DNA from: Cellvibrionales bacterium UBA2511
GTDB taxonomy: Bacteria; Pseudomonadota; Gammaproteobacteria; Pseudomonadales; Porticoccaceae
Assembly: GCA_002341315.1 (NCBI GenBank)
Contig: DDNV01000078.1
Coordinates: 1,338-18,950, forward strand
Direction: 5' to 3'
DNA length: 17,613 nt
Part shown: piece by piece, positions 8,771-14,382 of the stretch
Position numbering within the stretch: position 1 is the first letter of the stretch
Layout of the letters: each line of letters starts with the position of its first letter
Notes under the pieces: generated by a model
What the model saw: the letters and a program-made list of their open reading frames with translations, nothing else
Told to the model about the DNA's origin: nothing
Databases searched by the model: none
Program-made: the position numbers and the translations under genes

Positions 8771-8850
8771 ATAATTGCTCAATTAATATTTATATAAACA
8801 TATTATTGCTTAAATAATAAAAATTACCATACAAGTAGCAATAAAATGCC
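8771..8850. promoter_or_regulatory. AT-rich divergent promoter/operator region between lrp-type gene and leuA
   Basis: About 80 bases are far richer in A and T than the coding flanks. They contain short dyads such as ATTG-CT-CAAT (8775-8784) and TTATTGCTTAAATAATAA. Lrp-family proteins bind such sequences, so autoregulation is likely. A candidate promoter for the regulator reads leftwards: TTGCTA (8841-8836), a 16-base spacer, then TATTAT (8819-8814). Confidence 0.5.
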
Positions 8851-8994
8851 GCCGTTAACGCATTAAACTGTCAATCATCCTGAGGAAAGCAGTGGGCCAG
8901 AAGCCCCTGGCACCGACAGAGTCCCGTTACCCGCACCCTTTGCTTCGGTTGCCGGTTTTTCTCAGGGCCTTATTTGTCAATCGTGGAGAACCTT

Positions 8995-10689
8995 ATGATC
9001 ACCAATCCCGCCAGCAAATACCGGGCTTTCGTGCCAGTGCAATTGCACGATCGCCGCTGGCCCGGCCGCACGATCGAAAAACCGCCCATCTGGATGAGCA
9101 CCGACCTGCGGGACGGCAACCAGTCCCTGATCGACCCCATGTCGGTGGAGACCAAGCTGCGCTTTTTCGAGATGCTGGTGGAGATTGGTTTCAAGGAGAT
9201 CGAAGTGGCCTTCCCAGCCGCCTCCGATACCGACTTCAATTTCGTGCGCCGCCTGATCGAGGAAGACCGTATCCCCGAGGATGTCACCATCGAGGTGCTG
9301 ACCCAGGCACGAGAGGATTTGATCGCCCGCACCGTGGAGTCCGTGGTGGGTGCCCGGCGTGCCATCGTGCATCTGTACAACCCCACAGCGCCGCAATTCC
9401 GCCGCATCGTCTACAACACCGATGTGGCAGGCGTGAAGGCCATTGCCGAGCAGGGCACCCGCTGGGTCAAGCACTACACCAGCCAGCACCCGGACACCGA
9501 GTGGGTGTACCAGTATTCGCCGGAGGTGTTTTCCGGCACAGAATTGGCGGTGGCCAAAGAGGTGTGCGACGCGGTCAGTGCGATCTGGCAGCCCACCCCC
9601 GAGCACAGAATGATTTTCAACCTGCCCGCCACGGTGGAGATGTCCACTCCCAACGTCTATGCCGATCAGGTGGAATGGATGGATCGTAATCTGGCGCGCC
9701 GGGATAGCATTGTTATCAGCGTCCACCCCCACAACGACCGGGGCACCGCCGTGGCGGCGGCGGAGTTGGCGTTGATGGCTGGCGCCGACCGGGTGGAGGG
9801 CTGCCTGTTTGGCAACGGTGAGCGCACCGGCAATGTGGATATCGTCACCCTGGCCCTGAACCTCTATTCCCAGGGCGTGGATCCCGGTCTGGATTTTTCC
9901 CGCATCGAGGCCATTCGCCGCACCGTGGAAGAGTGCAACCAGTTGCCGGTGCATCCCCGCCATCCCTACGCGGGTGAGCTGGTATTCACCGCCTTTTCCG
10001 GTTCCCATCAGGACGCCATCAAGAAAGGCTTTGCCCAGCGGGTGGAGGGCGAGATCTGGGAGGTGCCCTATTTGCCCATTGACCCCGCCGACCTGAACCG
10101 GGGCTACGAAGCGGTAGTGCGGGTTAACAGCCAGTCCGGCAAGGGAGGCGTCAGCTTCCTGTTGCAACAGCAGTACGGTCTGGAATTGCCGCGCCGCCTG
10201 CAGATCGAGTTCAGCCGGGTGGTGAAAGCCTTTACTGACCGGGAGGGCCGCGAAGCCTCCAGCGCCGATATTTTCGCCCTGTTTGAACAGGAATATTTGC
10301 AGGACAGCGGCGACTACAGTTTTGCCGAGGCGGATGTCAGCACCCACAGCCACGGTGACAAAGGTGCCACCGAAGTGCAGATCCGGTTTATGGAGCAGGG
10401 CAAACCCAGAACCGTCAATGGCATTGGCAACGGCACCATCGACGCGGCGGTAAAAGCCCTGGGCGGGAATATCAGCATCATCGACTACCACGAGCACGCC
10501 CTGGGCACTGGTTCAGAAGTGGAGGCGGTGTGCTATATCGAAATGCAGATTGACGACGGCCCGGCGATATTCGGCGTGGGGGTGCATCGCAATATTATCA
10601 GTGCGGCGATCAAGGCCATCTTCAATGGTCTCGGTCGGCACCGGGCAGCAGCGAGGTCGGAGGAGGAAATGGAAGCCATCGCCAGCTAA
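8995..10689 (+). CDS. leuA: 2-isopropylmalate synthase, long form
   Basis: This enzyme catalyses the first committed step of leucine synthesis: acetyl-CoA plus 2-oxoisovalerate gives 2-isopropylmalate. The DRE-TIM barrel starts with [11 protein letters not shown] (residues 35-45; Arg39 and Asp40 catalytic/metal). The metal-binding HPHNDRG is at 244-250, and GxGxR-type and HxH elements are in place. The C-terminal regulatory LeuA dimer domain, about 440-555 ([16 protein letters not shown]...), is the site of leucine feedback inhibition. The start is the ATG at 8995 with GGAG 7-8 bases upstream, giving 564 aa; an in-frame TTG at 8974 is possible but lacks that site. The length matches the LeuA2/actinobacterial-type long form, not the E. 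coli 523-aa enzyme. Confidence 0.95.
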   Translation: MITNPASKYRAFVPVQLHDRRWPGRTIEKPPIWMSTDLRDGNQSLIDPMSVETKLRFFEMLVEIGFKEIEVAFPAASDTDFNFVRRLIEEDRIPEDVTIEVLTQAREDLIARTVESVVGARRAIVHLYNPTAPQFRRIVYNTDVAGVKAIAEQGTRWVKHYTSQHPDTEWVYQYSPEVFSGTELAVAKEVCDAVSAIWQPTPEHRMIFNLPATVEMSTPNVYADQVEWMDRNLARRDSIVISVHPHNDRGTAVAAAELALMAGADRVEGCLFGNGERTGNVDIVTLALNLYSQGVDPGLDFSRIEAIRRTVEECNQLPVHPRHPYAGELVFTAFSGSHQDAIKKGFAQRVEGEIWEVPYLPIDPADLNRGYEAVVRVNSQSGKGGVSFLLQQQYGLELPRRLQIEFSRVVKAFTDREGREASSADIFALFEQEYLQDSGDYSFAEADVSTHSHGDKGATEVQIRFMEQGKPRTVNGIGNGTIDAAVKALGGNISIIDYHEHALGTGSEVEAVCYIEMQIDDGPAIFGVGVHRNIISAAIKAIFNGLGRHRAAARSEEEMEAIAS

Positions 10690-10691
10690 TA

Positions 10692-10733
10692 TGCCGCGCT
10701 GATGAGTAGGTTGGTGTGCTCATCAGCGTGGCG
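10692..10733 (+). terminator. Hairpin after leuA, possible terminator
   Basis: A 10-bp perfect stem, CGCTGATGAG (10697-10706) with CTCATCAGCG (10719-10728), lies around a 12-base loop. It can be lengthened by about five pairs with G-U wobbles. It sits just after the leuA stop. No T-run follows, so it may be a weak terminator or an RNA-stabilising hairpin. Confidence 0.6.
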
Positions 10734-10807
10734 CTCATTAAAGCAACCCATTCCCGGCTTTCCTGTCCAAGCCTCCTACAGATGACTGAGGGGGCTGCTC
10801 ACCTCTT

Positions 10808-11004
10808 CCTGTGTGACATCCTTCCCATTGCCAGGACGACGAGCTAACACTTGATATCAGAAAACCCCAAGTCTCCGAGTGTTGCCTTCCACAAAGCACT
10901 ATGAAATATTGGATCCAGTACAGGTACGCCTCAATGGTTCGTTTGCTGCAATTGCGAACCTGCATAAACCAAACAATGAATTCAAGAAAGGGAGATTTCG
11001 CCAT
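10808..11004 (-). pseudogene. intI: Integron integrase IntI, N-terminal remnant
   Basis: This is the remnant of the tyrosine recombinase that inserts and excises gene cassettes. Reading leftwards from the ATG at 11004, 47 residues match the IntI core-binding domain start: MAKSPFLEFI..., then SKRTIEAYLYWIQYF, then GRQHSETWG. The same order occurs in IntI1 ([29 protein letters not shown]). At about 10864 the frame breaks. Family-like sequence continues in the next frame (FSDIK, stop at 10846-10844, LVVLA), then fades. The rest of a gene of about 1 kb, including the Arg-His-Arg-Tyr catalytic residues and the IntI-specific insertion, is absent, and leuA begins its downstream region here. No local integrase activity is possible. 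The orientation, away from the cassettes, is the classical integron arrangement. Confidence 0.8.
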
Positions 11005-11056
11005 GCCAACCTCATCCATGAAGTTTGTTGTACGTCCCGCCGATAATAGCTGCAAA

Positions 11057-11095
11057 ATTAAAGAGGGCTTGCCCTCTTTAATAAGGAGATTTTTT
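11057..11095. terminator. Strong hairpin upstream of the intI remnant
   Basis: A perfect 12-bp stem, ATTAAAGAGGGC (11057-11068) and GCCCTCTTTAAT (11071-11082), has a 2-base loop and T-run 8 bases further on. It lies between the intI start and the first cassette. It could stop transcription in either direction or reduce read-through into the cassettes. Confidence 0.6.
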
Positions 11096-11109
11096 CGGAA
11101 GAAAAAATA

Positions 11110-11136
11110 AATCCTGTATAACCAATAAGTTAAGAA
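11110..11136 (+). other. Candidate attI integration site
   Basis: The stretch holds two oppositely oriented integrase-like core boxes, TATAAC (11117-11122) and GTTAAGA (11129-11135). Their layout resembles the simple site of attI1 (CTAAAAC then GTTAGAT). It lies upstream of intI and immediately before the first cassette gene, where attI must be. The last base of the core departs from GTTRRRY. A CTGTATA half resembling a LexA box half (11114-11120) overlaps it but has no convincing partner. Confidence 0.4.
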
Positions 11137-11190
11137 AAGTGCATTTTAATTGCTGTGAATTATGAGGAATGCACTCTAATAATTATTATG

Positions 11191-11501
11191 ATGGCAAAGC
11201 CATCATTAACATACTGTTATGAGTATAAAGGTTCAGAGGAATGGCAGGCACTTACAGGTACGCAAACAGTCGAGCCAAGGAAGAAACCGCATCAGGAGTA
11301 TCTGGCGTCCTGTGCAAAGATTCGGAAGGAGATTACTTCTTTAGAGTATACCACTCTGATAAGTCCTTTACGGACTATGAGCTCTGTCACGACGATTTGC
11401 CGGTCACTATTGCTCAGGACGCGTTGGCCTCTTTTTATCGGCTCAAAGACCATAATGTCCTCGATCATAGTCCCCAAGTCTTGGGACTGGAGCGAGAATG
11501 A
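11191..11501 (+). pseudogene. First integron cassette gene, small unknown protein, probably frameshifted
   Basis: No function is recognised. The clearest coding part is the frame 11241-11501, ending DYFFRVYHSDKSFTDYELCHDDL...ALASFYRLKDHNVLDHSPQVLGLERE. Its apparent ATG at 11241 abuts the AGAGGA motif with no spacing, which is poor. In another frame, from the ATG at 11191, the sequence MAKPSLTYCYEYKGSEEWQALTGTQ looks like the natural N-terminus. Joining the two near 11270-11300 by a -1 shift would restore a protein of about 100 aa. I infer one base has been lost. If not, the gene is an 86-aa product from 11241. The attC site follows 28 bases after the stop, as expected for a cassette. Confidence 0.55.
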
Positions 11502-11529
11502 GAGGAAGCGCGATGAATATACCAAAAAC

Positions 11530-11607
11530 TCATAACCAAGCGCAGCACTACGCGGCCTTCGGCCGCCGGACGCTCGCAAGCTCGCGCCGGTGTGCGCGGC
11601 GTTAGCG
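11530..11607 (+). other. attC recombination site of the first cassette (near full length)
   Basis: The site begins with a degenerate inverse core TCATAAC (11530-11536) and ends with GTTAGCG (11601-11607), about 78 bases later. Between them are a GCGGCC-TTC-GGCCGC hairpin and a second GC-rich imperfect stem (GCTCGCAAGCTCGCGC). The block CTACGCG-CCTTCGGC-GCCGGACGC is shared, with small changes, with the attC remnant at 13165-13206, so both belong to one integron family. Both core boxes deviate from RYYYAAC/GTTRRRY by one or two bases. Confidence 0.7.
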
Positions 11608-11623
11608 GGCTTGAGGAGGCATC

Positions 11624-12418
11624 GTGGAATACATAGTTGGTATCGCTGTGATCGCGCTAGTGGTTTGTTTTCTGAGACGCTCGTCTGATGAATCGAAGCC
11701 TCGGGCGCAACCGAGCGTTGATCGGTCGCGCAGGGAAGACGACGAATCACAGTGGCTTCGGGAGAGATGGAAATTAGCAGAAGAACACAAAATCGTGGGA
11801 AAGGAGGATATTTTTCCGAAATGGTATTTCGACGATGTCACCGAACGTCAAAAGACTCGACTTGACGATCTTGGAATAAAAGCGGGGAAGACAATTTCAA
11901 AAGGTCAGGCTTCGGATCTTATCGGCATGCATGAACCGGCTGATGAGAACGCTCTGGCTATCTTACGATTCTTCAAAAGATCGACGAAGGGAATGAATCA
12001 GACGAAAGCCCGGCATGAGGTTGCGCAAATATTATCGGACCCCGATAACGTCAAAGCGTGGGAGAGCCGGCCACCAACTAAAGAGCAAAAGGAATTCTGC
12101 AAGTTCTTTGGCTTGAAGATGGAGAAAGGTCTTACTGCGTCGGATGCCGAGAAGCTGATTACAGAACATGAGAGTAAGCTAGCCGAAGAAGAAGACCCGC
12201 GGCTCGACGAATGGGAAGCATTTTCTGAAATTATGGAGGAACTGTCAGATTCCGAGCTGCGAGCCGATTACGAAATAAAGAAACCCAGCGTTAGCCTGAT
12301 CAAGTCGGCACTGGATGATCTCGGACAACAGGGAAAGTCATACCGGGATGTCGCGGATGAGATAGGTATCCTTGTGGACAAGCTGGTGGAACTGAAGCCG
12401 GAGTTGCAGCGTGAGTAA
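11624..12418 (+). CDS. Integron cassette protein, membrane-anchored, with internal repeats, unknown function
   Basis: The 264-aa product is not recognised. The start is GTG at 11624 with a strong GAGGAGG site 4 bases away, 17 bases after the preceding attC core, which is typical of cassettes. Residues 2-17 form one hydrophobic helix (EYIVGIAVIALVVCFL), followed by a basic RRSS, suggesting a single N-terminal membrane anchor with a cytoplasmic body. The body is charged and helical. It holds related segments: TERQKTRLDDLGIKAGKTIS..QASDLI (73-100), DENALAILRFFKRSTKGMNQ (107-126), TKEQKEFCKFFGLKMEKGLT..DAEKLI (152-179) and perhaps a fourth near 222-250. These look like small helix-hairpin repeats. 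Base composition is lower in GC than the flanks. No partner gene is evident. Confidence 0.8.
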   Translation: MEYIVGIAVIALVVCFLRRSSDESKPRAQPSVDRSRREDDESQWLRERWKLAEEHKIVGKEDIFPKWYFDDVTERQKTRLDDLGIKAGKTISKGQASDLIGMHEPADENALAILRFFKRSTKGMNQTKARHEVAQILSDPDNVKAWESRPPTKEQKEFCKFFGLKMEKGLTASDAEKLITEHESKLAEEEDPRLDEWEAFSEIMEELSDSELRADYEIKKPSVSLIKSALDDLGQQGKSYRDVADEIGILVDKLVELKPELQRE

Positions 12419-12446
12419 TCCGCTAGCAAAAGCGTCAACTCCGTAA

Positions 12447-12478
12447 AAGCGTAAAAGGGGTCACCGACCCCTTTATTC
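12447..12478. repeat. GGGGTC palindromic repeat, copy 1 (REP-like), inside an attC
   Basis: A 9-bp perfect stem, AAAGGGGTC (12454-12462) with GACCCCTTT (12466-12474), has loop ACC. It looks like a shortened form of the longer copy at 13597-13650, with which it shares the leading AAGCGTAAAAGGGGTC. It lies between the 264-aa gene and the half-attC at 12504, so it may also act as a terminator for that gene. Confidence 0.75.
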
Positions 12479-12490
12479 CGTGCCCGAGTC

Positions 12491-12510
12491 TTTATAGTTA
12501 GCTGTTAAGT
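12491..12510 (+). other. Right half of an attC site (second cassette)
   Basis: GTTAAGT at 12504-12510 fits the GTTRRRY core exactly and lies 12 bases before the next cassette's ATG. The matching RYYYAAC box expected just after the 264-aa gene is not seen; the repeat copy at 12447-12478 occupies the middle. The site seems broken or strongly diverged. Confidence 0.5.
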
Positions 12511-12522
12511 GCAAGGAAACAT

Positions 12523-13170
12523 ATGACTAATAAACCACTTCCATACAGATCCCCAGAGTTCAGTGTTAAAACATTTCATTGTCCAAACTGCTCTGCATAC
12601 TCCAAGCAGCGTTGGGCTTTTCCATCTATGAATTTTGAAGGTGTTGGTGTCAACGCTGATCATAATATGGGTCTCACACGGTGTGACAATTGTGAGAAGT
12701 ATGCAATCTGGGTAGACCAGAATCTGGTGTTTCCTATTAAGCTTCCGGGAATTACGCCTAACCCTGATCTAAGTGATGACATAAAGGCAGATTTTGACGA
12801 AGCAAGAAGAATATTAAACGACTCTCCAAGAGGTGCGGCTGCGCTCTTACGTTTAGCTGTCCAAAAGATATGTATTGAGCTTGGAAAGAAAGGTAAAAAC
12901 ATTAACGGTGATATTGCTGAATTAGTAAAAGAAGGCCTGCCTCCAAAAATTCAGCAAGCGCTAGATGTTGTGCGGGTCGTTGGAAACAACGCTGTTCACC
13001 CTGGCAGCTTAGACATGAAAGACAATATAGAAACGGCAAATAAGCTCTTTGCCCTAGTTAACCTAATTGCCGAGGTAATGATTAGCCAACCAAAACACGT
13101 TGAGGCAATGTATGACTCGCTTGTGTCTGATAGGGCAAAAGAGGCAATTCAGAAACGTGATGGCACCTAA
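12523..13170 (+). CDS. DUF4145 domain protein with N-terminal zinc ribbon, integron cassette gene
   Basis: This 215-aa protein is of unknown biochemical function. An N-terminal zinc-ribbon-like module has Cys20-x2-Cys23 and Cys54-x2-Cys57. The C-terminal region, about 90-185, is a DUF4145 domain (ILNDSPRGAAALLRLAVQ, KNINGDIAELVKEGLP, ALDVVRVVGNNAVHPG). DUF4145 also occurs fused to restriction enzyme subunits and in stand-alone cassette genes, so a link to defence is possible but unproven. An AAGGA site precedes the ATG. The gene is bounded by a GTTAAGT core 12 bases upstream and an ACCTAAC core overlapping its stop codon, the tight packing of a mobile cassette. GC is clearly lower than in the housekeeping genes. 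Confidence 0.88.
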   Translation: MTNKPLPYRSPEFSVKTFHCPNCSAYSKQRWAFPSMNFEGVGVNADHNMGLTRCDNCEKYAIWVDQNLVFPIKLPGITPNPDLSDDIKADFDEARRILNDSPRGAAALLRLAVQKICIELGKKGKNINGDIAELVKEGLPPKIQQALDVVRVVGNNAVHPGSLDMKDNIETANKLFALVNLIAEVMISQPKHVEAMYDSLVSDRAKEAIQKRDGT

Positions 13171-13206
13171 CAAATCAATCAACTACGCGCCTTCGGCGCC
13201 GGACGC
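13165..13206 (+). other. Left half of an attC site, truncated (third cassette)
   Basis: ACCTAAC (13165-13171) fits the RYYYAAC core exactly and includes the TAA stop of the DUF4145 gene. The next bases run into a CGCGCC-TTC-GGCGCC(G) hairpin and GGACGC, matching the attC at 11530-11607. The right half and its GTTRRRY core are absent; the GGGGTC-type repeat takes over within about 15 bases. Confidence 0.75.
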
Positions 13207-13218
13207 AGGAAAGCTGAA

Positions 13219-13261
13219 ATTTATTCACTCCGACCCCTTTTATTCTTGACCCCCTTTATTC
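13219..13261. repeat. GGGGTC repeat, copy 2 (two half-units)
   Basis: Two half-units lie in the same direction: TTCACTCCGACCCCTTTTATT (within 13224-13244) and TTGACCCCCTTTATTC (13246-13261). They lack the opposing arm here, so no hairpin forms. They directly follow the truncated attC. Confidence 0.65.
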
Positions 13262-13302
13262 GAGAAAGCGATGCAGTCAACTTTTAACAACTCAGGCAAC
13301 TG

Positions 13303-13320
13303 GGCACAGTAAACTGTGCC
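13303..13320. repeat. 18-bp palindrome upstream of the rnk remnant
   Basis: GGCACAGT and ACTGTGCC flank an AA spacer, giving a perfect 8-bp stem. It lies about 60 bases before the rnk-like start. It could be an operator or the stem of a terminator without a T-run. Confidence 0.55.
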
Positions 13321-13381
13321 GGTTCTTGAGGCGCCGGGCGGAACTCAGGGCAAACAATTCTATGCAACGAAGAGAGTGAAT

Positions 13382-13597
13382 ATGAACACTAGACCAAAAA
13401 TTGTAATCTCATCGCTTGATGCAGATAGGCTCGATACGTTGTTAGGCTCCGTGCCAGATGGCACATTTCCTGGTAAAGCTGAATTAGAGGCCGAACTGGC
13501 GAGGGCGGAAATAGTGGAGCCGAAGAAGATTCCATCGACCGTTGTGTCAATGAATTCTACTGTAAGGTTTCGGGTAGAGTCGTCACAGGAAGCGTAA
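13382..13597 (+). pseudogene. rnk: Truncated rnk (regulator of nucleoside diphosphate kinase), N-terminal half
   Basis: Rnk is a small GreA/GreB-related protein that binds RNA polymerase and affects nucleoside diphosphate kinase levels. This frame gives 71 residues matching the Rnk N-terminal coiled-coil domain (PKIVISSLDADRLDTLL, LEAELARAEIVEPKKIPSTVVSMNSTVRFR). Full Rnk proteins are about 136 aa, and the C-terminal FKBP-like half is missing. The frame runs into the GGGGTC repeat cluster, whose GCGTAA supplies the stop codon, so the repeat lies at the break. The ATG at 13382 is preceded by a plausible GAGAG site; an in-frame GTG at 13316 would extend it but adds no family sequence. Confidence 0.8.
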
Positions 13598-13706
13598 AAG
13601 GGGTCGGTGACAACTGCAAATTATTCTCAATAGTCACCGACCCCTTTATTGATAGTCACCGACCCCTTTATTGCTTTATTGTTGCCGACCCCTTTATTGC
13701 TTTATT
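13593..13706. repeat. GGGGTC palindromic repeat cluster, copy 3, with tandem 26-bp units
   Basis: A perfect 15-bp stem, AAAGGGGTCGGTGAC (13597-13611) and its complement (13633-13647), encloses a 21-base loop. It is followed by two tandem 26-base units, 13655-13680 and 13681-13706, each containing CCGACCCCTTTATTGC and differing at two positions (GTCACC against GTTGCC). The form resembles REP/BIME elements spread by IS200-like (RAYT, Y1) transposases. No such transposase gene lies in the window, so the link is inferred. Confidence 0.8.
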
Positions 13707-13791
13707 CCATGCCTCGATAATGCTTCGATTTTCTGAATGAAGATTGCTGGTGCCCATCGGTGCATCAGCGTTGGTTGTTGCGGGCTCAATG

Positions 13792-14382
13792 CTACAGCAG
13801 CAGGCAGGCCTCTTCAAAATCCAGCCGCTTGCCTCGGGGGTGGAGTTTTTGCGAATCGCCGTAGCCGAGGTTGATCAGGAAGTTGGACTTCCAGCCATTT
13901 TCAGTAAAGAAAATCTCATCGGTTTTGCCGTTGTCGAAACCGGACATTGGGCCGCAGTCCAGTCCCAGTGCACGGGCGGCCATGATCAGCCAGGCTCCCT
14001 GCAGGGTGCCGTTGCGGAAGGCGGTGCTTTGGGCCAGCTCTTCATTGTCGGCAAACATTTTTTCAGCTCCCTCAAAATGCGGAAAGAGTTCCGGCATGTG
14101 ACGGTAGAAGGCCGGGTCGTGGGCGACGATAACGGTGACTGGTGCAGCCAGGGTTTTGTCGCGGTTGCCCTCTGCCAGCGCCGGTAGCAATTGCTGTTTG
14201 GCCGCCGGGGTGGTGAGGAATACAAACCGTCCCGGTTGCGCATTCATGCTGGTGGGACCCATGGCGGCGAGCGCGTAGAGCTGGCGCAGGGTATCGGCGG
14301 CGATGCCGCGATCCTGCCAGTTGCTGTGGGTGCGGGCATGGGTAAACAATTGTTGCAGAGCAGTTTGGTCGAGTGGATTCAT
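13792..14382 (-). CDS. Nitroreductase family protein, RutE-like (malonic semialdehyde reductase type)
   Basis: This is a flavin-dependent NAD(P)H reductase. The 196-aa product aligns along its length with E. coli RutE, which reduces malonic semialdehyde in pyrimidine breakdown: FTHARTHSNWQDR, YALAAMGPTSMNAQPGRFVF, LAAPVTVIVAHDP, TAFRNGTLQGAWLIMAARALGLDCGPMSGFD, NFLINLGYGD, FEEACLLL. No other rut genes are nearby, so the true substrate may differ; a quinone, nitro or aldehyde substrate fits the neighbours. The start has AGAGGA 7 bases upstream. Its ATG overlaps the pirin stop as ATGA, so translation is probably coupled. It is the last gene of a doxX-pirin-nitroreductase operon. Confidence 0.9.
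   Translation of the reverse strand: MNPLDQTALQQLFTHARTHSNWQDRGIAADTLRQLYALAAMGPTSMNAQPGRFVFLTTPAAKQQLLPALAEGNRDKTLAAPVTVIVAHDPAFYRHMPELFPHFEGAEKMFADNEELAQSTAFRNGTLQGAWLIMAARALGLDCGPMSGFDNGKTDEIFFTENGWKSNFLINLGYGDSQKLHPRGKRLDFEEACLLL

Noticed and set aside
8782..8782. TTG start of the Lrp-type gene, four residues upstream
   Set aside because: There is no ribosome site before it, and the ATG at 8770 starts where the family's helix-turn-helix domain begins.
8892..8995. Possible leucine-rich leader peptide and attenuator before leuA (GTG at 8892, several Leu codons, T-run near 8956-8960)
   Set aside because: The frame does not stop before leuA but runs on to 9689, and the only pairing before the T-run (GGCACCG with CGGTTGCC) is weak. 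No convincing attenuator.
8977..10497. 506-aa open frame opposite leuA
   Set aside because: It is an antisense shadow of a high-GC coding gene; leuA has full family support.
11114..11129. LexA box controlling intI (CTGTATA...)
   Set aside because: Only the left half fits; the right half reads TAAG instead of ACAG. Not enough to call an SOS operator.
13303..13320. Calling the 18-bp palindrome a rho-independent terminator
   Set aside because: No T-run follows the stem, so only the palindrome itself is reported.
13219..13706. CRISPR array, because of repeated GACCCCTTTATT units
   Set aside because: The units are unevenly spaced or directly tandem with no unique spacers of constant length, and they contain long dyads; a REP-like family fits better.
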